A DNA stretch of 64,000 nt from Nitrosomonadales bacterium (GCA_009886095.1 VFJL01000065.1:1-64000); one strand, 5' to 3'; numbered from the stretch's first letter, positions 43,371-57,221 are shown. Numbers and translations: made by a program. Notes: generated from the sequence alone by a model not told the origin.

Positions 43371-44322
43371 AACCCTTTATCCTTAGTTCTATCGATTTTC
43401 CTACCGAATCCAGCACCACCAGACCTTCCCCCTTACTGACTCTACCGATACGAGTCAGCGGGATTTCCAGTTCGCGGGAGATGCTCTCTATTTTTCCACA
43501 TTTTGCCCTGGGTGCAGTAAAACAAAGCTCATAGTCGTCCCCACCTGCCAGTAGGCAGTTAATTGCCAGTGGCTGAGGGAGATATTTTTTCATTACTACA
43601 GACTGATTGATCGCGTTCATTTCAATGACAGCTGCAACCTTGGAACATTCCAAAATATGCCCCAAGTCTGCCAGCAGTCCATCGGAAATATCGATGGCGC
43701 TATGGGCAAGACCAATCAATCGTTGCCCCAATTCGACCCGTGCCGTTGGCATAAGCAGCGCAGGCAGGCACGCCAGAACCTCGTCGGGCTCAAGGGCGAT
43801 GCGCTGTTGTGTGTGAGCAAGCACCAGGGCCGCATCACCCAGATGACCGGATATCCAGATATCATCGCCCGGCTTGGCGCCGCTGCGCCGCAAGGCTTTT
43901 CCTTTTGCCACTTCGCCAATCATTGTCACACAGATATTGAGAGAACCGCAGGTGGTATCTCCGCCGATGAGTTCCACCTGATGCGTACGGGCCAACTCGA
44001 AAAAACCATCGGCAAACGCCTCCAGCCATTTCTCATTGGTCTGCACCAAAGACTCCGGCAACGCCAGCGCGAGTGTCGCCCAGCGTGGTCTTGCCCCCAT
44101 CGCCGCCATGTCGGAAAGATTCACTGCAAGGGATTTATAGCCTAGCATGCGTGGGTTAGCATCGATAAAAAAATGGTGGCCCGCTACCAACATGTCGGTA
44201 GAAATCGCCAGCTCCATCCCGGCTGCAGGATTGATCAGTGCCGCATCATCCCCCACGCCCAGCGATGCGCTGAATGTGGGGTGGGTAAAATAGCGTTGAA
44301 TGATGTCAAATTCGGAGAGCAT
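43348..44322 (-). CDS. thiL: Thiamine-monophosphate kinase
   Basis: SEFDIIQRYF; GVGDDAALI; DISDGLLADLGHI. Confidence 0.96.
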   Translation of the reverse strand: MLSEFDIIQRYFTHPTFSASLGVGDDAALINPAAGMELAISTDMLVAGHHFFIDANPRMLGYKSLAVNLSDMAAMGARPRWATLALALPESLVQTNEKWLEAFADGFFELARTHQVELIGGDTTCGSLNICVTMIGEVAKGKALRRSGAKPGDDIWISGHLGDAALVLAHTQQRIALEPDEVLACLPALLMPTARVELGQRLIGLAHSAIDISDGLLADLGHILECSKVAAVIEMNAINQSVVMKKYLPQPLAINCLLAGGDDYELCFTAPRAKCGKIESISRELEIPLTRIGRVSKGEGLVVLDSVGKSIELRIKGYDHFRTR

Positions 44323-44363
44323 TCTTTGCGGCCCCCTGCTATCAAGTTTAGAACTTCGGGTTG

Positions 44364-44837
44364 TTAGAGGCGTGCCGTACTTACCTCGGATGCCCGCAGC
44401 TTCGCCGCCAATTTATCCAGTACACCATTCACGTATTTGTGTCCGTCGGTGCCGCCATAGATTTTGGCCAACTCCACCGCTTCGTTGATTACTGCGCGAT
44501 AAGGTATTTCCGGGCGACCAGCAAGTTCATAGGCACCCAGCAGCAGAATGGCGAATTCCACGGGACTGAGTTCTTTGAAAGGACGATCAAGATAAGGCTG
44601 AATCTGTTGTTCCAGTTCTGCAGAATTAGTCAGGGCGCCGCGCAATAATTCTGAAAAAAATTCCTGGTCAGTCTTGGCAAATTCCTTGCCATCACGGAGC
44701 TGCGCTTCGATAACTTCAACGGTTCCACCCGCCACCCGCCACTGGTAAAGTCCCTGCATAGCCAGCTTGCGCGAGCAGCGCCGCATTGCACGGCCCGGCT
44801 TGGTTGCAGACTTAGTTACCGGGCTGGTCTGTGTCAT
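44364..44837 (-). CDS. nusB: Transcription antitermination factor NusB
   Basis: [41 protein letters not shown]. Confidence 0.97.
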   Translation of the reverse strand: MTQTSPVTKSATKPGRAMRRCSRKLAMQGLYQWRVAGGTVEVIEAQLRDGKEFAKTDQEFFSELLRGALTNSAELEQQIQPYLDRPFKELSPVEFAILLLGAYELAGRPEIPYRAVINEAVELAKIYGGTDGHKYVNGVLDKLAAKLRASEVSTARL

Positions 44838-45316
44838 TGACTTACTTCGTCGAGCTGCCTCAGGAGATTGGCCATTTCTATCGCTACTTGTGCGGCTTCG
44901 ACACCTTTATGACCCATGCGTGCCAGCGCTTCGTCGTCAGTTTCGGTAGTAAGTATGCCGTTGGCAACAGGAATGCCGGTATCAAGCTGTACGGCGGCCA
45001 CACCGCTGGCCGATTCATTTGCTACCACTTCAAAATGATAGGTGTCACCGCGTATTATCGCACCCAACGCTACCAGCGCATCAAACTGATCGGTCAAAGC
45101 CATTTTTTGTAGCACCAAGGGGATCTCCAGTGCGCCTGGAACCGTTACCAGCAATATGGCTGACTCCTGCACCCCGCACTTGATCAATTCCGCAGTACAG
45201 GCACCAAGCAACCCTTCGCCCACGTCAAGGTTAAAACGGCTCATGACGATACCAACACGTAATCCGGTGCCGTTAAGTTCAGTTTCAAGTTCAAGAATGT
45301 TATCGTAACGCGCCAT
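44834..45316 (-). CDS. ribH: 6,7-dimethyl-8-ribityllumazine synthase
   Basis: [34 protein letters not shown]. Confidence 0.97.
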   Translation of the reverse strand: MARYDNILELETELNGTGLRVGIVMSRFNLDVGEGLLGACTAELIKCGVQESAILLVTVPGALEIPLVLQKMALTDQFDALVALGAIIRGDTYHFEVVANESASGVAAVQLDTGIPVANGILTTETDDEALARMGHKGVEAAQVAIEMANLLRQLDEVSQ

Positions 45317-45339
45317 GTGTGTTCCTTGATAAAGTTAAC

Positions 45340-45588
45340 CGTAAAAAATGTTTCCTTATTCCAATTCCATTTCACCAATGACACTTCATTGATATCCCCA
45401 CTCGCGCCCGACCATACTATTCACCCCGAAGGAAATCCTCTTGAAGAACGCGCTGTCTGCGGCATTCGTTCGCCATCGCCTAGTTTCATTTTCGAACTGG
45501 AGCTAGAATTAGATATCACCCATATGTCGCGTCTACATTTTTTGCTCCAACCTTGTCTTATTTAGAGCTTCAAATTATTGGAGGCGAC
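45340..45588. repeat. R1-family repeat interrupted by a second repeat (R2)
   Basis: AAAAAATGTTTCCTTAT... and ...CATATGTCGCGTCTACATTTTTTG...TTATTTAGAGCTTCAAATTATTGGAGGCGAC flank R2-like sequence. Confidence 0.6.
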
Positions 45589-45607
45589 TTGGGGAAGAAA
45601 CAGATTG

Positions 45608-46717
45608 CTATTTCCGCTTTTTATTCTCTGGCTCTAAATACCCCGTTACTTCGATGCCAAAACCCGTCATGCTTGGCATTTTACGCGGGATAGCCAGTAA
45701 CCGCATTTTACCCACATTAAGATCTTTCAGTATTTGTGCACCGATTCCATAGTCACGCAAGTCTGTTCTGGCAATAGCGTGGGACACGGATTTTGCCAGT
45801 GTGACACGCTCCATCAACTCTGCGGAATTTTCCCGGCGATGCAGCAGCACGATTACGCCACATCCAGCGTCAGCAATTACACGCAACGCGTCGTTTACAC
45901 TCCAGGAATGAGTGTCGTCATTTATGTCCAGAAGGTCGATGACAGACAATGGCTCATGCACCCGCACCAGAGTTTCTGTGCTAGCGTCTATTTTCCCTTT
46001 CACCAAGGCAAGATGAGTTGCATTGATGGTCTTATCGAGATAAGCGACGAGACGAAACTCACCATACGCTGTTTGAATGGGGCGTTCAGCCACACGCTTC
46101 ACTAAGCTTTCAGTACGACTACGGTAGTGAATCAGATCAGCGATGGCGCCAATTTTGAGTTGATGCTTTGTGGCGAATTCGATCAAATCAGGTAGGCGTG
46201 CCATACCGCCGTCTTCCTTCAGAATTTCGCAAATCACCGATGCGGAAGTAAGCCCCGCCAGTTTCGCCAAATCACATCCCGCCTCGGTATGCCCAGCGCG
46301 TACCAAGACGCCGCCATTCTGCGCCATCAACGGGAAAATGTGGCCAGGCTGGATGATGTCCTCCGACTTTGCATCCGCTTTCGTCGCTGCCTGCACTGTG
46401 CAGGCACGGTCACCGGCAGAAATGCCGGTTGTGACCCCACTTGCAGCCTCAATCGAAAGTGTGAAATTAGTACCAAGCGGCGAGCGGTTGGTGGACACCA
46501 TCAGCGGCAGATTAAGTTGACGACAGCGCTCTTCGGTCAACGTCAGGCAGATTAGTCCGCGACCATGTGTGGCCATGAAATTAATTGCTTCTGGCGTAAT
46601 GAAATCTGCCGCCATAACCAGATCGCCTTCGTTCTCGCGATTTTCCTCATCGACGAGGATTACCATTTTTCCGGTTTTGATGTCGGCGATAACCTCCGGA
46701 ATGGGACTGATAATCAT
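45608..46717 (-). CDS. ribBA: 3,4-dihydroxy-2-butanone-4-phosphate synthase / GTP cyclohydrolase II-like
   Basis: [36 protein letters not shown]. Confidence 0.95.
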   Translation of the reverse strand: MIISPIPEVIADIKTGKMVILVDEENRENEGDLVMAADFITPEAINFMATHGRGLICLTLTEERCRQLNLPLMVSTNRSPLGTNFTLSIEAASGVTTGISAGDRACTVQAATKADAKSEDIIQPGHIFPLMAQNGGVLVRAGHTEAGCDLAKLAGLTSASVICEILKEDGGMARLPDLIEFATKHQLKIGAIADLIHYRSRTESLVKRVAERPIQTAYGEFRLVAYLDKTINATHLALVKGKIDASTETLVRVHEPLSVIDLLDINDDTHSWSVNDALRVIADAGCGVIVLLHRRENSAELMERVTLAKSVSHAIARTDLRDYGIGAQILKDLNVGKMRLLAIPRKMPSMTGFGIEVTGYLEPENKKRK

Positions 46718-47352
46718 GTTAAGCCTCTATCATAATTGACGGTACCACTTATCGCCCGCTCTATATACCGCGCCAGCATATCTATTTCCAGATTCACTTT
46801 TGCACCACATTCCAGATCATGCAACGTTGTCATTGCAAGCGTATGGGGAATGAGACTGATCCCGAACTCATCTGCGGTTATCCAATTCACTGTCAAGCTC
46901 ACACCGTCCACCGTGATTGAACCCTTTTTTGCTATGTACTTCAGTAACACGCTTGGTGCCCTGATCACTAGCAGATAACTTTCTCCTGATAATTCAAACT
47001 TTACTACTTCACCGATATCGTCTACATGGCCGCTTACCAGATGCCCGCCCAGCCTGTCAGACAACCGCAGGGCTTTTTCCAGATTGACCCGCCCACCCCT
47101 CTGATCTAAGCCCTTGGTACAGTCTAGAGTTTCCCGCGATACGTCTACCGTAAAAGTATCGCCTGCCAGTGCGGTCACAGTGAGACATACACCATTCACC
47201 GCAATGCTGTCCCCGGTTTTGACATCGGATAAATCCAATGCGCCGGGCGCAATGTCTATACATAGGCCATCTGCCACAAACCCGCTCAAAAAGGTACCCA
47301 GGGGCGTAACCTGTTTTATCTCGCCGACTGCTTCAATAATTCCGGTAAACAT
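46714..47352 (-). CDS. ribE: Riboflavin synthase
   Basis: [35 protein letters not shown]. Confidence 0.97.
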   Translation of the reverse strand: MFTGIIEAVGEIKQVTPLGTFLSGFVADGLCIDIAPGALDLSDVKTGDSIAVNGVCLTVTALAGDTFTVDVSRETLDCTKGLDQRGGRVNLEKALRLSDRLGGHLVSGHVDDIGEVVKFELSGESYLLVIRAPSVLLKYIAKKGSITVDGVSLTVNWITADEFGISLIPHTLAMTTLHDLECGAKVNLEIDMLARYIERAISGTVNYDRGLT

Positions 47353-47751
47353 AAACCCTTCCTGTTTCCAACATACAGCAACCACCCATTGTATTCACCG
47401 AGCGTTTGCGGGGAGACCTCATCGCCACAATACTTGATCCGAACTGGGGATTCAGGTTTTATTTTTGTCAGAAGATTGTAAATAAACCAAAATTTGCAGA
47501 ATAATAATAACATTTGTCGCCATTGTAGCGACTTCGTGAAGTTACCATGAAGAGTTTTGAACTCCGGATAGAATTCAGTACGGTCAATAATAATCCCGGG
47601 CAGAATACATGCGGCAATTTGCCGCATGGTTATGAGTTGCAATATAGGCTATGTTCGGGTAAAGACTCCTCTAAAAACTAAATCACCTTCAGCAAAGCTG
47701 GGAGTGATTTAACTGAGACGGAAGGAAATTAAATATGGACGGACAATTGAA

Positions 47752-49017
47752 ATGTTCAGCGATCTCAGTCAATCGCCACTAAGCAAGAATCTGCATCGCC
47801 TGTTCCTGCTTAGGAATATCGCGCTGGTCGCCCAGTGTCTGACGTTTGCCTTGGTACATTGGGTACTCGAGATGCAGTTGCCATGGACGGAAATGACTGT
47901 AGTGATGGCTTTCCTCGCCGCACTTAACCTGGCGACATGGCTGCGCCTGCGCCGTAACTGGCCAGTATCCAGTATCGAATTTTTTGCGCAACTATTAATT
48001 GATGTCTTTGCCTTAAGCGCGCTGCTGTATTTCAGCGGCGGATCAACCAATCCATTTATCTCGCTATATCTGCTGCCACTAACGATTGCTGCGGCAGCGT
48101 TGCCGTGGATTTATACTTGGGCAATGGCAGCAATTACGATAAGCTGTTATACGCTACTGCTGTTTTATTATGTGCCGTTGCCGCATGACCACAGCGAACA
48201 TACCAGTGAATTTAACTTGCATGTGTCGGGAATGTGGCTGGCATTCGTGTTAAGCACGGTGTTGATTGCCTGGTTCGTTGTCAAGATGGGCATATCGATT
48301 CGCGAACGCGACAAAGATCTGGCGCTGGCACGTGAACAAGCTTTGCGTAACGAACAAATCATTGCGCTTGGAACCCTTGCTGCAGGTGCAGCCCATGAAC
48401 TTGGCACGCCACTGGCAACGATGGCGGTCGTAACCGGAGAATTACAAAAAGAATACCCCGAAAACAGTGAATTCCAGAATGATGTCAGAATCCTGCGCGA
48501 TCAGATCATGCACTGCAAGCACACCCTGACACAATTGCTGGCTGATGTCGGGCAGGCGCGAACCGAGGATGCTAGCGGTCAGGCCGTCGATTATTTTTTA
48601 CAACAGGTATTGGATAAATGGCAACTGATGCGACCCATGGTCAAATTTTCTTATCGTAGCGACGGGATCCAGCCTGCCCCGCAGATTCTCGGCGCCCGCT
48701 TGCTAAGCCAGTCTCTTTTAAATCTGCTGAACAATGCAGCCGATGCTTCGCTCGACCGCATCGAGATTGAAAGTAGCTGGAATCAGCAGGAATTGCTGCT
48801 CGAAATCCTCGATTACGGCAAAGGACTCAGCGAAGAAGCCGTGCAGCGGGCAGGACAAGCTTTCTTTACCAGTAAACCAGGACAGGGTTTTGGCATCGGC
48901 CTGTTTCTTGCAAATGCAAATATCGAACGATTTGGCGGAAGTGTTAGCCTGACTAATCGTGAGGGTAGCGGTGCTCGCACCCAGGTTCGATTGCCTCTGA
49001 TAAAACCATCAATATGA
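47752..49017 (+). CDS. regB: Sensor histidine kinase, RegB/PrrB-like
   Basis: LGTLAAGAAHELGTPLATMAVV H-box; GQGFGIGLFLANANIERFGG. Confidence 0.9.
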   Translation: MFSDLSQSPLSKNLHRLFLLRNIALVAQCLTFALVHWVLEMQLPWTEMTVVMAFLAALNLATWLRLRRNWPVSSIEFFAQLLIDVFALSALLYFSGGSTNPFISLYLLPLTIAAAALPWIYTWAMAAITISCYTLLLFYYVPLPHDHSEHTSEFNLHVSGMWLAFVLSTVLIAWFVVKMGISIRERDKDLALAREQALRNEQIIALGTLAAGAAHELGTPLATMAVVTGELQKEYPENSEFQNDVRILRDQIMHCKHTLTQLLADVGQARTEDASGQAVDYFLQQVLDKWQLMRPMVKFSYRSDGIQPAPQILGARLLSQSLLNLLNNAADASLDRIEIESSWNQQELLLEILDYGKGLSEEAVQRAGQAFFTSKPGQGFGIGLFLANANIERFGGSVSLTNREGSGARTQVRLPLIKPSI

Positions 49018-49073
49018 CAACGTCACCAATATCCGGATCCAAGAATCTGGATATTGTCCATACAAGTAATATC

Positions 49074-49145
49074 AACCATATGCCACGTCTACCCTCTTGG
49101 CTTCCTCTCTGTTTTGTTTAAAACTTTGAATTATTAGAGACACCC
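49074..49145. repeat. R1-family partial repeat between regB and regA
   Basis: CATATGCCACGTCTAC...TTTTGTTTAAAACTTTGAATTATTAGAGACACC. Confidence 0.65.
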
Positions 49146-49147
49146 TC

Positions 49148-49690
49148 ATGATAGAAGCTGATGATGATCGTCCGAGTTTGCTGATTGTTGACGATGATGT
49201 AACTTTTTGCGAAGTGCTCGCAAAAGCCATGACCAAACGCGGGTTTAATGTACATTGTGCACATACAGTCGAACAGGCATTGGCGTGTGCCGAGACCTGC
49301 ACACCCGAGTATGCGACCATCGATCTGCGGCTCCCGGGCGCTTCCGGGTTGATCCTGGTTGAGAAGCTGAAGACACTCGATTCCGGTACGCGTATTGTCA
49401 TGCTGACCGGTTACGCCAGCATTACCACGGCAGTGGAGGCGATCAAACTGGGTGCAACGCATTATCTTGCAAAGCCGGTCGATGCCGATGAAATCATGGC
49501 CGCATTCGAGCGCACTACCGGCGATGCCGAGGTGCCGATCAGCACACACCCTCTGTCGGTAGGCCGCCTTGAATGGGAGTATATCCAGCGGGTGTTAAAT
49601 GAGAACAATGGTAATATTTCCGTAACTGCGCGAATACTTAACATGCACCGCCGCACGCTGCAACGCAAACTCAGTAAAAACCCTCACTAG
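49148..49690 (+). CDS. regA: Response regulator, RegA/PrrA-like
   Basis: LLIVDDDVTFCEVLAKAM; NISVTARILNMHRRTLQRKLSK. Confidence 0.93.
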   Translation: MIEADDDRPSLLIVDDDVTFCEVLAKAMTKRGFNVHCAHTVEQALACAETCTPEYATIDLRLPGASGLILVEKLKTLDSGTRIVMLTGYASITTAVEAIKLGATHYLAKPVDADEIMAAFERTTGDAEVPISTHPLSVGRLEWEYIQRVLNENNGNISVTARILNMHRRTLQRKLSKNPH

Positions 49691-49715
49691 TACGTAAAGT
49701 GCGTCCTGAAAACAG

Positions 49716-50801
49716 CTACTCAACTTGGGCAACAATACGGATATCTGATCCCACCATGCGTAAATCCTGAATCTTGAGCGCATGCTTCCCTGCAAGATCA
49801 GTCAATTCTGGCAAATTCAACATACTTTGTGCTACATCACCAATTAAACACGGCGCAAGATAAATCACCAGTTCATCTACCAAACCCGCCTTGATGAGTG
49901 AACCATTCAATCTGGCACCTGCCTCGACCAATACCTCGTTGATCTCGTAATCGGCAAGCGTTCGCATCATTCTGACAAGATCGACGTTACCATTTCCATC
50001 TGGCAGCACGATGGGGTGGGCGCCTGCGTCGCGTAGCGCCATGATTTTTCCCTCGCTGGCTGTCGCAGTAAAAATTAACTCGCCTCCACCACACAACATC
50101 CTGGCATCTACCGGAGTCTCCAGGCGACTATCCACCACCACCCGCAGTGGCTGCCTAGTTGTTTCTACTTGACGTACAGTGAGCTGCGGGTCGTCTGCCA
50201 GCACCGTGCCAATGCCGGTTAACACTGCGCAGGAGCGAGCGCGTAACCGGTGCCCATCACGCCGCGCCAGCTCATTGGTAATCCAATGACTGGCACCATT
50301 TTTGAGCGCAGTCTTGCCGTCGAGACTCGCGGCGATTTTCATCCGCACCCAAGGACGCTTGTGCGTCATGCGCGTGATAAATCCGATGTTAAGTGCCCTC
50401 GCCTCCGCTTCCATCAACCCCGTTTGCACCTCTATCCCGGCCTGTTTCAACAATGCACAACCACCACCCACCACCAATGGGTTCGGGTCTTGCATCGCCA
50501 CTATCGCTCTGGTGACACCAGCTTTGATTAATGCTTCAGCACAAGGTGGGGTACGCCCCTGATGACTGCAAGGTTCCAGTGTTAGATAAATGGCCGCACC
50601 ACGCGCTGCTGTCCCAGCTAGATTGAGGGCATTGATCTCAGCATGTGCTTGGCCCGCTCGCTCATGCCAACCGCTACCAACCACATTACCATTACACACA
50701 ATTACGCAACCCACGCGGGGATTGGGGCTGGTGCTATACAGTCCCCTCTCTGCAAGCTGTAGCGCTTGGGACATATAGGCGTGATCAGATGAAGAAAACA
50801 T
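49716..50801 (-). CDS. ribD: Bifunctional riboflavin deaminase/reductase
   Basis: HAEINALNLAGTAARGAAIYLTLEPCSHQGRTPPCAEALI. Confidence 0.97.
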   Translation of the reverse strand: MFSSSDHAYMSQALQLAERGLYSTSPNPRVGCVIVCNGNVVGSGWHERAGQAHAEINALNLAGTAARGAAIYLTLEPCSHQGRTPPCAEALIKAGVTRAIVAMQDPNPLVVGGGCALLKQAGIEVQTGLMEAEARALNIGFITRMTHKRPWVRMKIAASLDGKTALKNGASHWITNELARRDGHRLRARSCAVLTGIGTVLADDPQLTVRQVETTRQPLRVVVDSRLETPVDARMLCGGGELIFTATASEGKIMALRDAGAHPIVLPDGNGNVDLVRMMRTLADYEINEVLVEAGARLNGSLIKAGLVDELVIYLAPCLIGDVAQSMLNLPELTDLAGKHALKIQDLRMVGSDIRIVAQVE

Positions 50802-50864
50802 ATGGGCACTTCTATAGAAACGCGATTCTTATACGGACAAGAAGATAGTGCAGAAACAGTATCT

Positions 50865-51350
50865 CTACCACTCGGGGAGTTTTTCCATCTTCTTTCGCTG
50901 CGGCCCTTGCACTTCCTTGATCGCATCATGAAAATCATCTGCGTCCTGGAAGCTTTTGTATACTGAGGAAAACCGGATATACGCTACCTTATCAAGCTTG
51001 TAGAGTTCCCGCATTACCATTTCACCAATTTTTCGTGATAGGATCTCGCGCTCGCCCAAACTCAGAATTTTTTGTACGATACGGTCGATCGCCGCATCCA
51101 CATATTCGGTAGGAACCGGGCGCTTGTGCAACGCGCGCATGAAACCTGTAAGCAATTTATTGCGATTGAACTCGGATCGATTACCATCCTGCTTTACCAC
51201 CTGTGGCAAACGCAACTCCACCGTTTCATAAGTAGTAAAGCGCTTATCGCAAGTGAGGCAGCGGCGGCGGCGGCGCACTCTGCTACCCTCCTCACTGACG
51301 CGAGAATCGATTACGTTGGTGTCATCTGCATTGCAGAAAGGGCATTTCAT
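50865..51350 (-). CDS. nrdR: Transcriptional repressor NrdR
   Basis: [42 protein letters not shown]. Confidence 0.99.
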   Translation of the reverse strand: MKCPFCNADDTNVIDSRVSEEGSRVRRRRRCLTCDKRFTTYETVELRLPQVVKQDGNRSEFNRNKLLTGFMRALHKRPVPTEYVDAAIDRIVQKILSLGEREILSRKIGEMVMRELYKLDKVAYIRFSSVYKSFQDADDFHDAIKEVQGPQRKKMEKLPEW

Positions 51351-51437
51351 GATTCAGCGTTCAAGGGATGAAGCGGATTACGTCTGTCACCGAGTATGAT
51401 TACGACGGGTAGAGCCCACCTTGTAACGGTAATGGCC

Positions 51438-51577
51438 ACCGCTGAAAATCCAGATTTCATCACAATACTTCGTCGCCCACAAAAAATGTTTCATTACATA
51501 TTAACCCTATGCTGCATCTACATTTTTTGTTCTCGCCTCGTATTGTTTAGAGCTTCAAATTATTAAAGACGCTCTAA
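51438..51577. repeat. R1-family near-full-length copy between nrdR and glyA
   Basis: AAAATCCAGATTTCATCACAATACTTCGTCGCCCACAAAAAATGTTTC...CTACATTTTTTGTTCTCGCCTCGTATTGTTTAGAGCTTCAAATTATTAAAGACG. Confidence 0.8.
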
Positions 51578-51582
51578 TGCAA

Positions 51583-52833
51583 TTAGCTGCTGTAAACTGG
51601 AAATCTCGCGCACAACGTTCTTGCTTCATGTGCTACGCGCGACAATACGGTAACGTCAGCAGGGGCATCTAATACATCAGCAATTAGATTTGCCAGTTGT
51701 TCTGCTTCAATTTCTCTGAAACCTCGCGTTGTCATCGCTGGCGAACCAATGCGGATACCGCTGGTGACAAATGGTTTCTGTGGATCGTTAGGTATGGCAT
51801 TCTTATTAACCGTGATGTGTGCCAGTCCAAGCGATTCCTCAGCCTGCTTACCGGTAAGGTTTTTGGCGCGAAGATCCACTAGAAACATGTGGCAGTCAGT
51901 ACGCCCAGAGACTATGCGCAGACCGCGCTCCTGTAGCACCTTTGCCATCACGCGTGCATTGTCGATCACTTGCTCTTGGTAATTCCTGAATTCCTTGGTT
52001 GCAGCTTCCTTGAAAGCCACTGCCTTTGCGGCAATTACGTGCATTAGTGGTCCGCCCTGAGTTTGTGGAAAAATAGCCGAGTTGAGTGCTTTCTCGTGTT
52101 CTGGCTTGGCCATGATGATCCCACCTCGCGGCCCACGCAGCGTTTTGTGCGTAGTGCTGGTGACAAAATCGGCGATACCGACGGGGTTGGGATAAAACCC
52201 CGCTGCCACCAATCCGGCATAATGCGCCATATCCACGAACAGATAAGCACCCACGCTATCAGCAATCTTGCGAAACCGCTTCCAGTCTATCACCAGCGCG
52301 TAGGCAGAAGCCCCAGCGACAATCATTTTGGGCTTGTGCTCGTGCGCCAATTGCTCCACTGCGTCGTAATCCAGTTCTTCCGTTTCCGGATTGAGACCGT
52401 AAGCAACGGAGTTGAAAATTTTTCCGCTAAGGTTGACCGCAGCACCATGCGTTAAATGTCCACCGTGCGCGAGCGACATACCAAGCAGCGTATCACCAGG
52501 CTTTAGTACGGACAAGTAAACTGCAGCGTTGGCCTGCGAACCGGAATGTGGCTGAACATTGACATACTCGGCCTTAAAAAGCGCCCGTACCCGGTCTATT
52601 GCAAGCTGCTCCACGATATCCACATACTCGCAGCCACCGTAATAGCGTTTGCCTGGATAACCTTCTGCGTACTTGTTGGTTAACACCGATCCTTGCGCCT
52701 GCATTACCGCTGGACTAGCGTAATTCTCCGAAGCAATTAGCTCAATGTGATCCTCTTGACGCTGCATTTCTCCTTTCATTGCCTGCCATAAATCCGGATC
52801 AATGTTTTCTATAGTTTGCTTTGCGGACAACAT
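51583..52833 (-). CDS. glyA: Serine hydroxymethyltransferase
   Basis: [44 protein letters not shown]. Confidence 0.99.
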   Translation of the reverse strand: MLSAKQTIENIDPDLWQAMKGEMQRQEDHIELIASENYASPAVMQAQGSVLTNKYAEGYPGKRYYGGCEYVDIVEQLAIDRVRALFKAEYVNVQPHSGSQANAAVYLSVLKPGDTLLGMSLAHGGHLTHGAAVNLSGKIFNSVAYGLNPETEELDYDAVEQLAHEHKPKMIVAGASAYALVIDWKRFRKIADSVGAYLFVDMAHYAGLVAAGFYPNPVGIADFVTSTTHKTLRGPRGGIIMAKPEHEKALNSAIFPQTQGGPLMHVIAAKAVAFKEAATKEFRNYQEQVIDNARVMAKVLQERGLRIVSGRTDCHMFLVDLRAKNLTGKQAEESLGLAHITVNKNAIPNDPQKPFVTSGIRIGSPAMTTRGFREIEAEQLANLIADVLDAPADVTVLSRVAHEARTLCARFPVYSS

Positions 52834-52999
52834 GATGGCATCAATCCTTCGGGAGTTTTAGAGCTGAGTGCAGAAATTCTACCACCATCGGCACGGGTTC
52901 GCAGAACGATCCAATAGGCATAGATTCTTGCAGCGGATGATTACTGTTTGTTGGTAGGTACTTTCAATAAATAAACAAAGTTAAAATGAATCGATAGGT

Positions 53000-53202
53000 G
53001 GATTCAAGTTCGAAGTGCAACACGGCTTGCAACAGGCGTTTTCATTGCCTTTTTAAGTTTGATCGATACTTCTGGCGGGGTCAAGGGCGGCTAAGCCGCG
53101 CCACGTGTGGTGCTTGCCCTTGATACCGCCAGAAGTATCAACCCCTTGGTCTTTATGCAATAAAGGTGAATTGGCAATGTGTTGCACTTCGAACTTGAAT
53201 CC
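53000..53202. repeat. 203-bp nested palindromic element with 24-bp perfect TIRs
   Basis: GGATTCAAGTTCGAAGTGCAACAC at 53000-53023, inverted at 53179-53202; inner GATACTTCTGGCGG / CCGCCAGAAGTATC. Confidence 0.9.
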
Positions 53203-53381
53203 GCAATATTCTCTTGAGTCGATCCCACCGGGTAATTAATTTTCAATGAACTTTTCTGAACGGCTTTCGGGTGACTTGCGGCCAAGGCCTGATTGCTCCA
53301 CTAACTGTTCTGTTGCCGCACATCTTTCCAAGCCACATAATTAACATCGCTAAAAAAATATAATGATCTCAACATGAGGCT

Positions 53382-53422
53382 ATCTCTAAAAATCTGGATT
53401 TTTCGCTTTTTTTATAGATAGC
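53382..53422 (-). terminator. Inverted repeat downstream of gyrB, possible terminator
   Basis: AGGCTATCTCTAAAAA ... TTTTTTATAGATAGCCT. Confidence 0.45.
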
Positions 53423-55852
<2,430 letters not shown>

Positions 55853-55922
55853 CTAGTTGCTTCTATTTTACGTATGACATTATTTGTCGGGGAATTTGAT
55901 GTCTTAGCACCAAAAACCAAAT

Positions 55923-57032
55923 TTATATTCGCATTGGCATTACGACATATTTAAAATTATCGTTACCAGGAACGGTGACAAGTGCGCTACTGTTGGTATC
56001 ACCAAATGAACACTGCACTGTTTCACAAGTTAAATTATTCAATACATCTAGCAGGTATGTAATATTGAAACCAATATCAAGTGCTTCGCCATCATACTGA
56101 ACATCCAGTTCTTCCTGTGCTTCTTCCTGCTCACTGTTGTTACAAACAATGCGGAGATTGCCCGTTGTTAAAATTAGACGTACCCCGCGAAATTTTTCAT
56201 TTGACAGGATGGCAGCGCGTTGCAATGTTTGTAAAAACAACACTCGGTTTACTTCAAATTGTTTTTGATATCCAACGGGGATTACGCGGTTGTAATCGGG
56301 AAATTTCCCATCCACGACTTTGGAAACCAGAATAATATTTGAAAATGTAAAACGAATCTGGTTTTGTAAAATCTCTACTGTTACTGGCTCTTCGCTATCA
56401 TTTAATTGCTTGGCCAATTCTAGTACCGCTTTTCGCGGGAGAATGACTTCCCGTTTCTCTTGGGGTGCTTCCAACATAATCAAAGCGAACCCCAGACGAT
56501 GGCCATCAGTAGCCACCACCTTCAAATGGTTTTCTTCTAGCAATAACAAAAGTCCGTTCAGATAATAACGGATGTCTTGTTGTGCCATGGCATATTGCAC
56601 CAAGAATAAAAGATTTTTTAGCTCCTTTTGTTGAAGAGTTATTTTTGCTCGAGATTCGGTATTTTCTGGCAGTTTTGGGAAATCTTCTACCGGTAATGTC
56701 TGTAAACTAAAACGGCTTTTTCCGGCTTTTACTAGCAAGCGGTTTTCTTCCGCTTCCAAAACAACCTGCATCTTATCGGGAAGCGCACGCAGTATGTCTT
56801 GGAGCTTTTTAGCAGCTACTGTAACCGAAAATCGCTGTTTAACGACCTCGCTATCTTGTGTTGACGTGGTTATCTGAATTTCCAGATCAGTTGCCATGAA
56901 AGATAATGATTCATCTTTTCTTTCGATCAAGACATTAGAAAGTATTGGCAAAGTGTGTCGACGCTCGACAATCCCAGAAACCGCTTGTAACGGTTTAAGC
57001 AAACTATCCTTATCGGTTTGTATTAGTTTCAT
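55923..57032 (-). CDS. dnaN: DNA polymerase III beta subunit
   Basis: MKLIQTDKDSLLKPLQAVSGIVERRHTLPILSNVLI; C-terminal YVVMPMRI. Confidence 0.99.
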   Translation of the reverse strand: MKLIQTDKDSLLKPLQAVSGIVERRHTLPILSNVLIERKDESLSFMATDLEIQITTSTQDSEVVKQRFSVTVAAKKLQDILRALPDKMQVVLEAEENRLLVKAGKSRFSLQTLPVEDFPKLPENTESRAKITLQQKELKNLLFLVQYAMAQQDIRYYLNGLLLLLEENHLKVVATDGHRLGFALIMLEAPQEKREVILPRKAVLELAKQLNDSEEPVTVEILQNQIRFTFSNIILVSKVVDGKFPDYNRVIPVGYQKQFEVNRVLFLQTLQRAAILSNEKFRGVRLILTTGNLRIVCNNSEQEEAQEELDVQYDGEALDIGFNITYLLDVLNNLTCETVQCSFGDTNSSALVTVPGNDNFKYVVMPMRI

Positions 57033-57221
57033 TTGTTTTAAACCTTGATAATCGTTAATAGATAGAGGTAAAGTCCGGTATAAATTAAGTTAATTTAATA
57101 ATATCAGTTAGTTGATATCCGTTTTTTATATGTACTGATGTAGTATTTTACGTGGATAGTTTGTGGATAGAATTTCTATTTTAGTTAAATTGATAGTTAT
57201 CCAAGAATTATTCAGCTGTTA
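57033..57221. promoter_or_regulatory. Candidate oriC: AT-rich dnaA-dnaN intergenic region with DnaA-box-like sites
   Basis: CGTGGATAG 57151-57159, TGTGGATAG 57162-57170, TTATCCAAG 57197-57205. Confidence 0.55.

Noticed and set aside
47386-47751. FMN riboswitch upstream of the riboflavin genes
   Set aside because: The gap upstream of ribE was read on both strands; no recognisable conserved RFN sequence blocks were seen.
53382-53422. Hairpin after gyrB as another R1 MITE copy (shares CTCTAAAAATC)
   Set aside because: Similarity covers only about 15 bp; a gyrB 3' hairpin is the simpler reading, though the downstream T-tract is weak.
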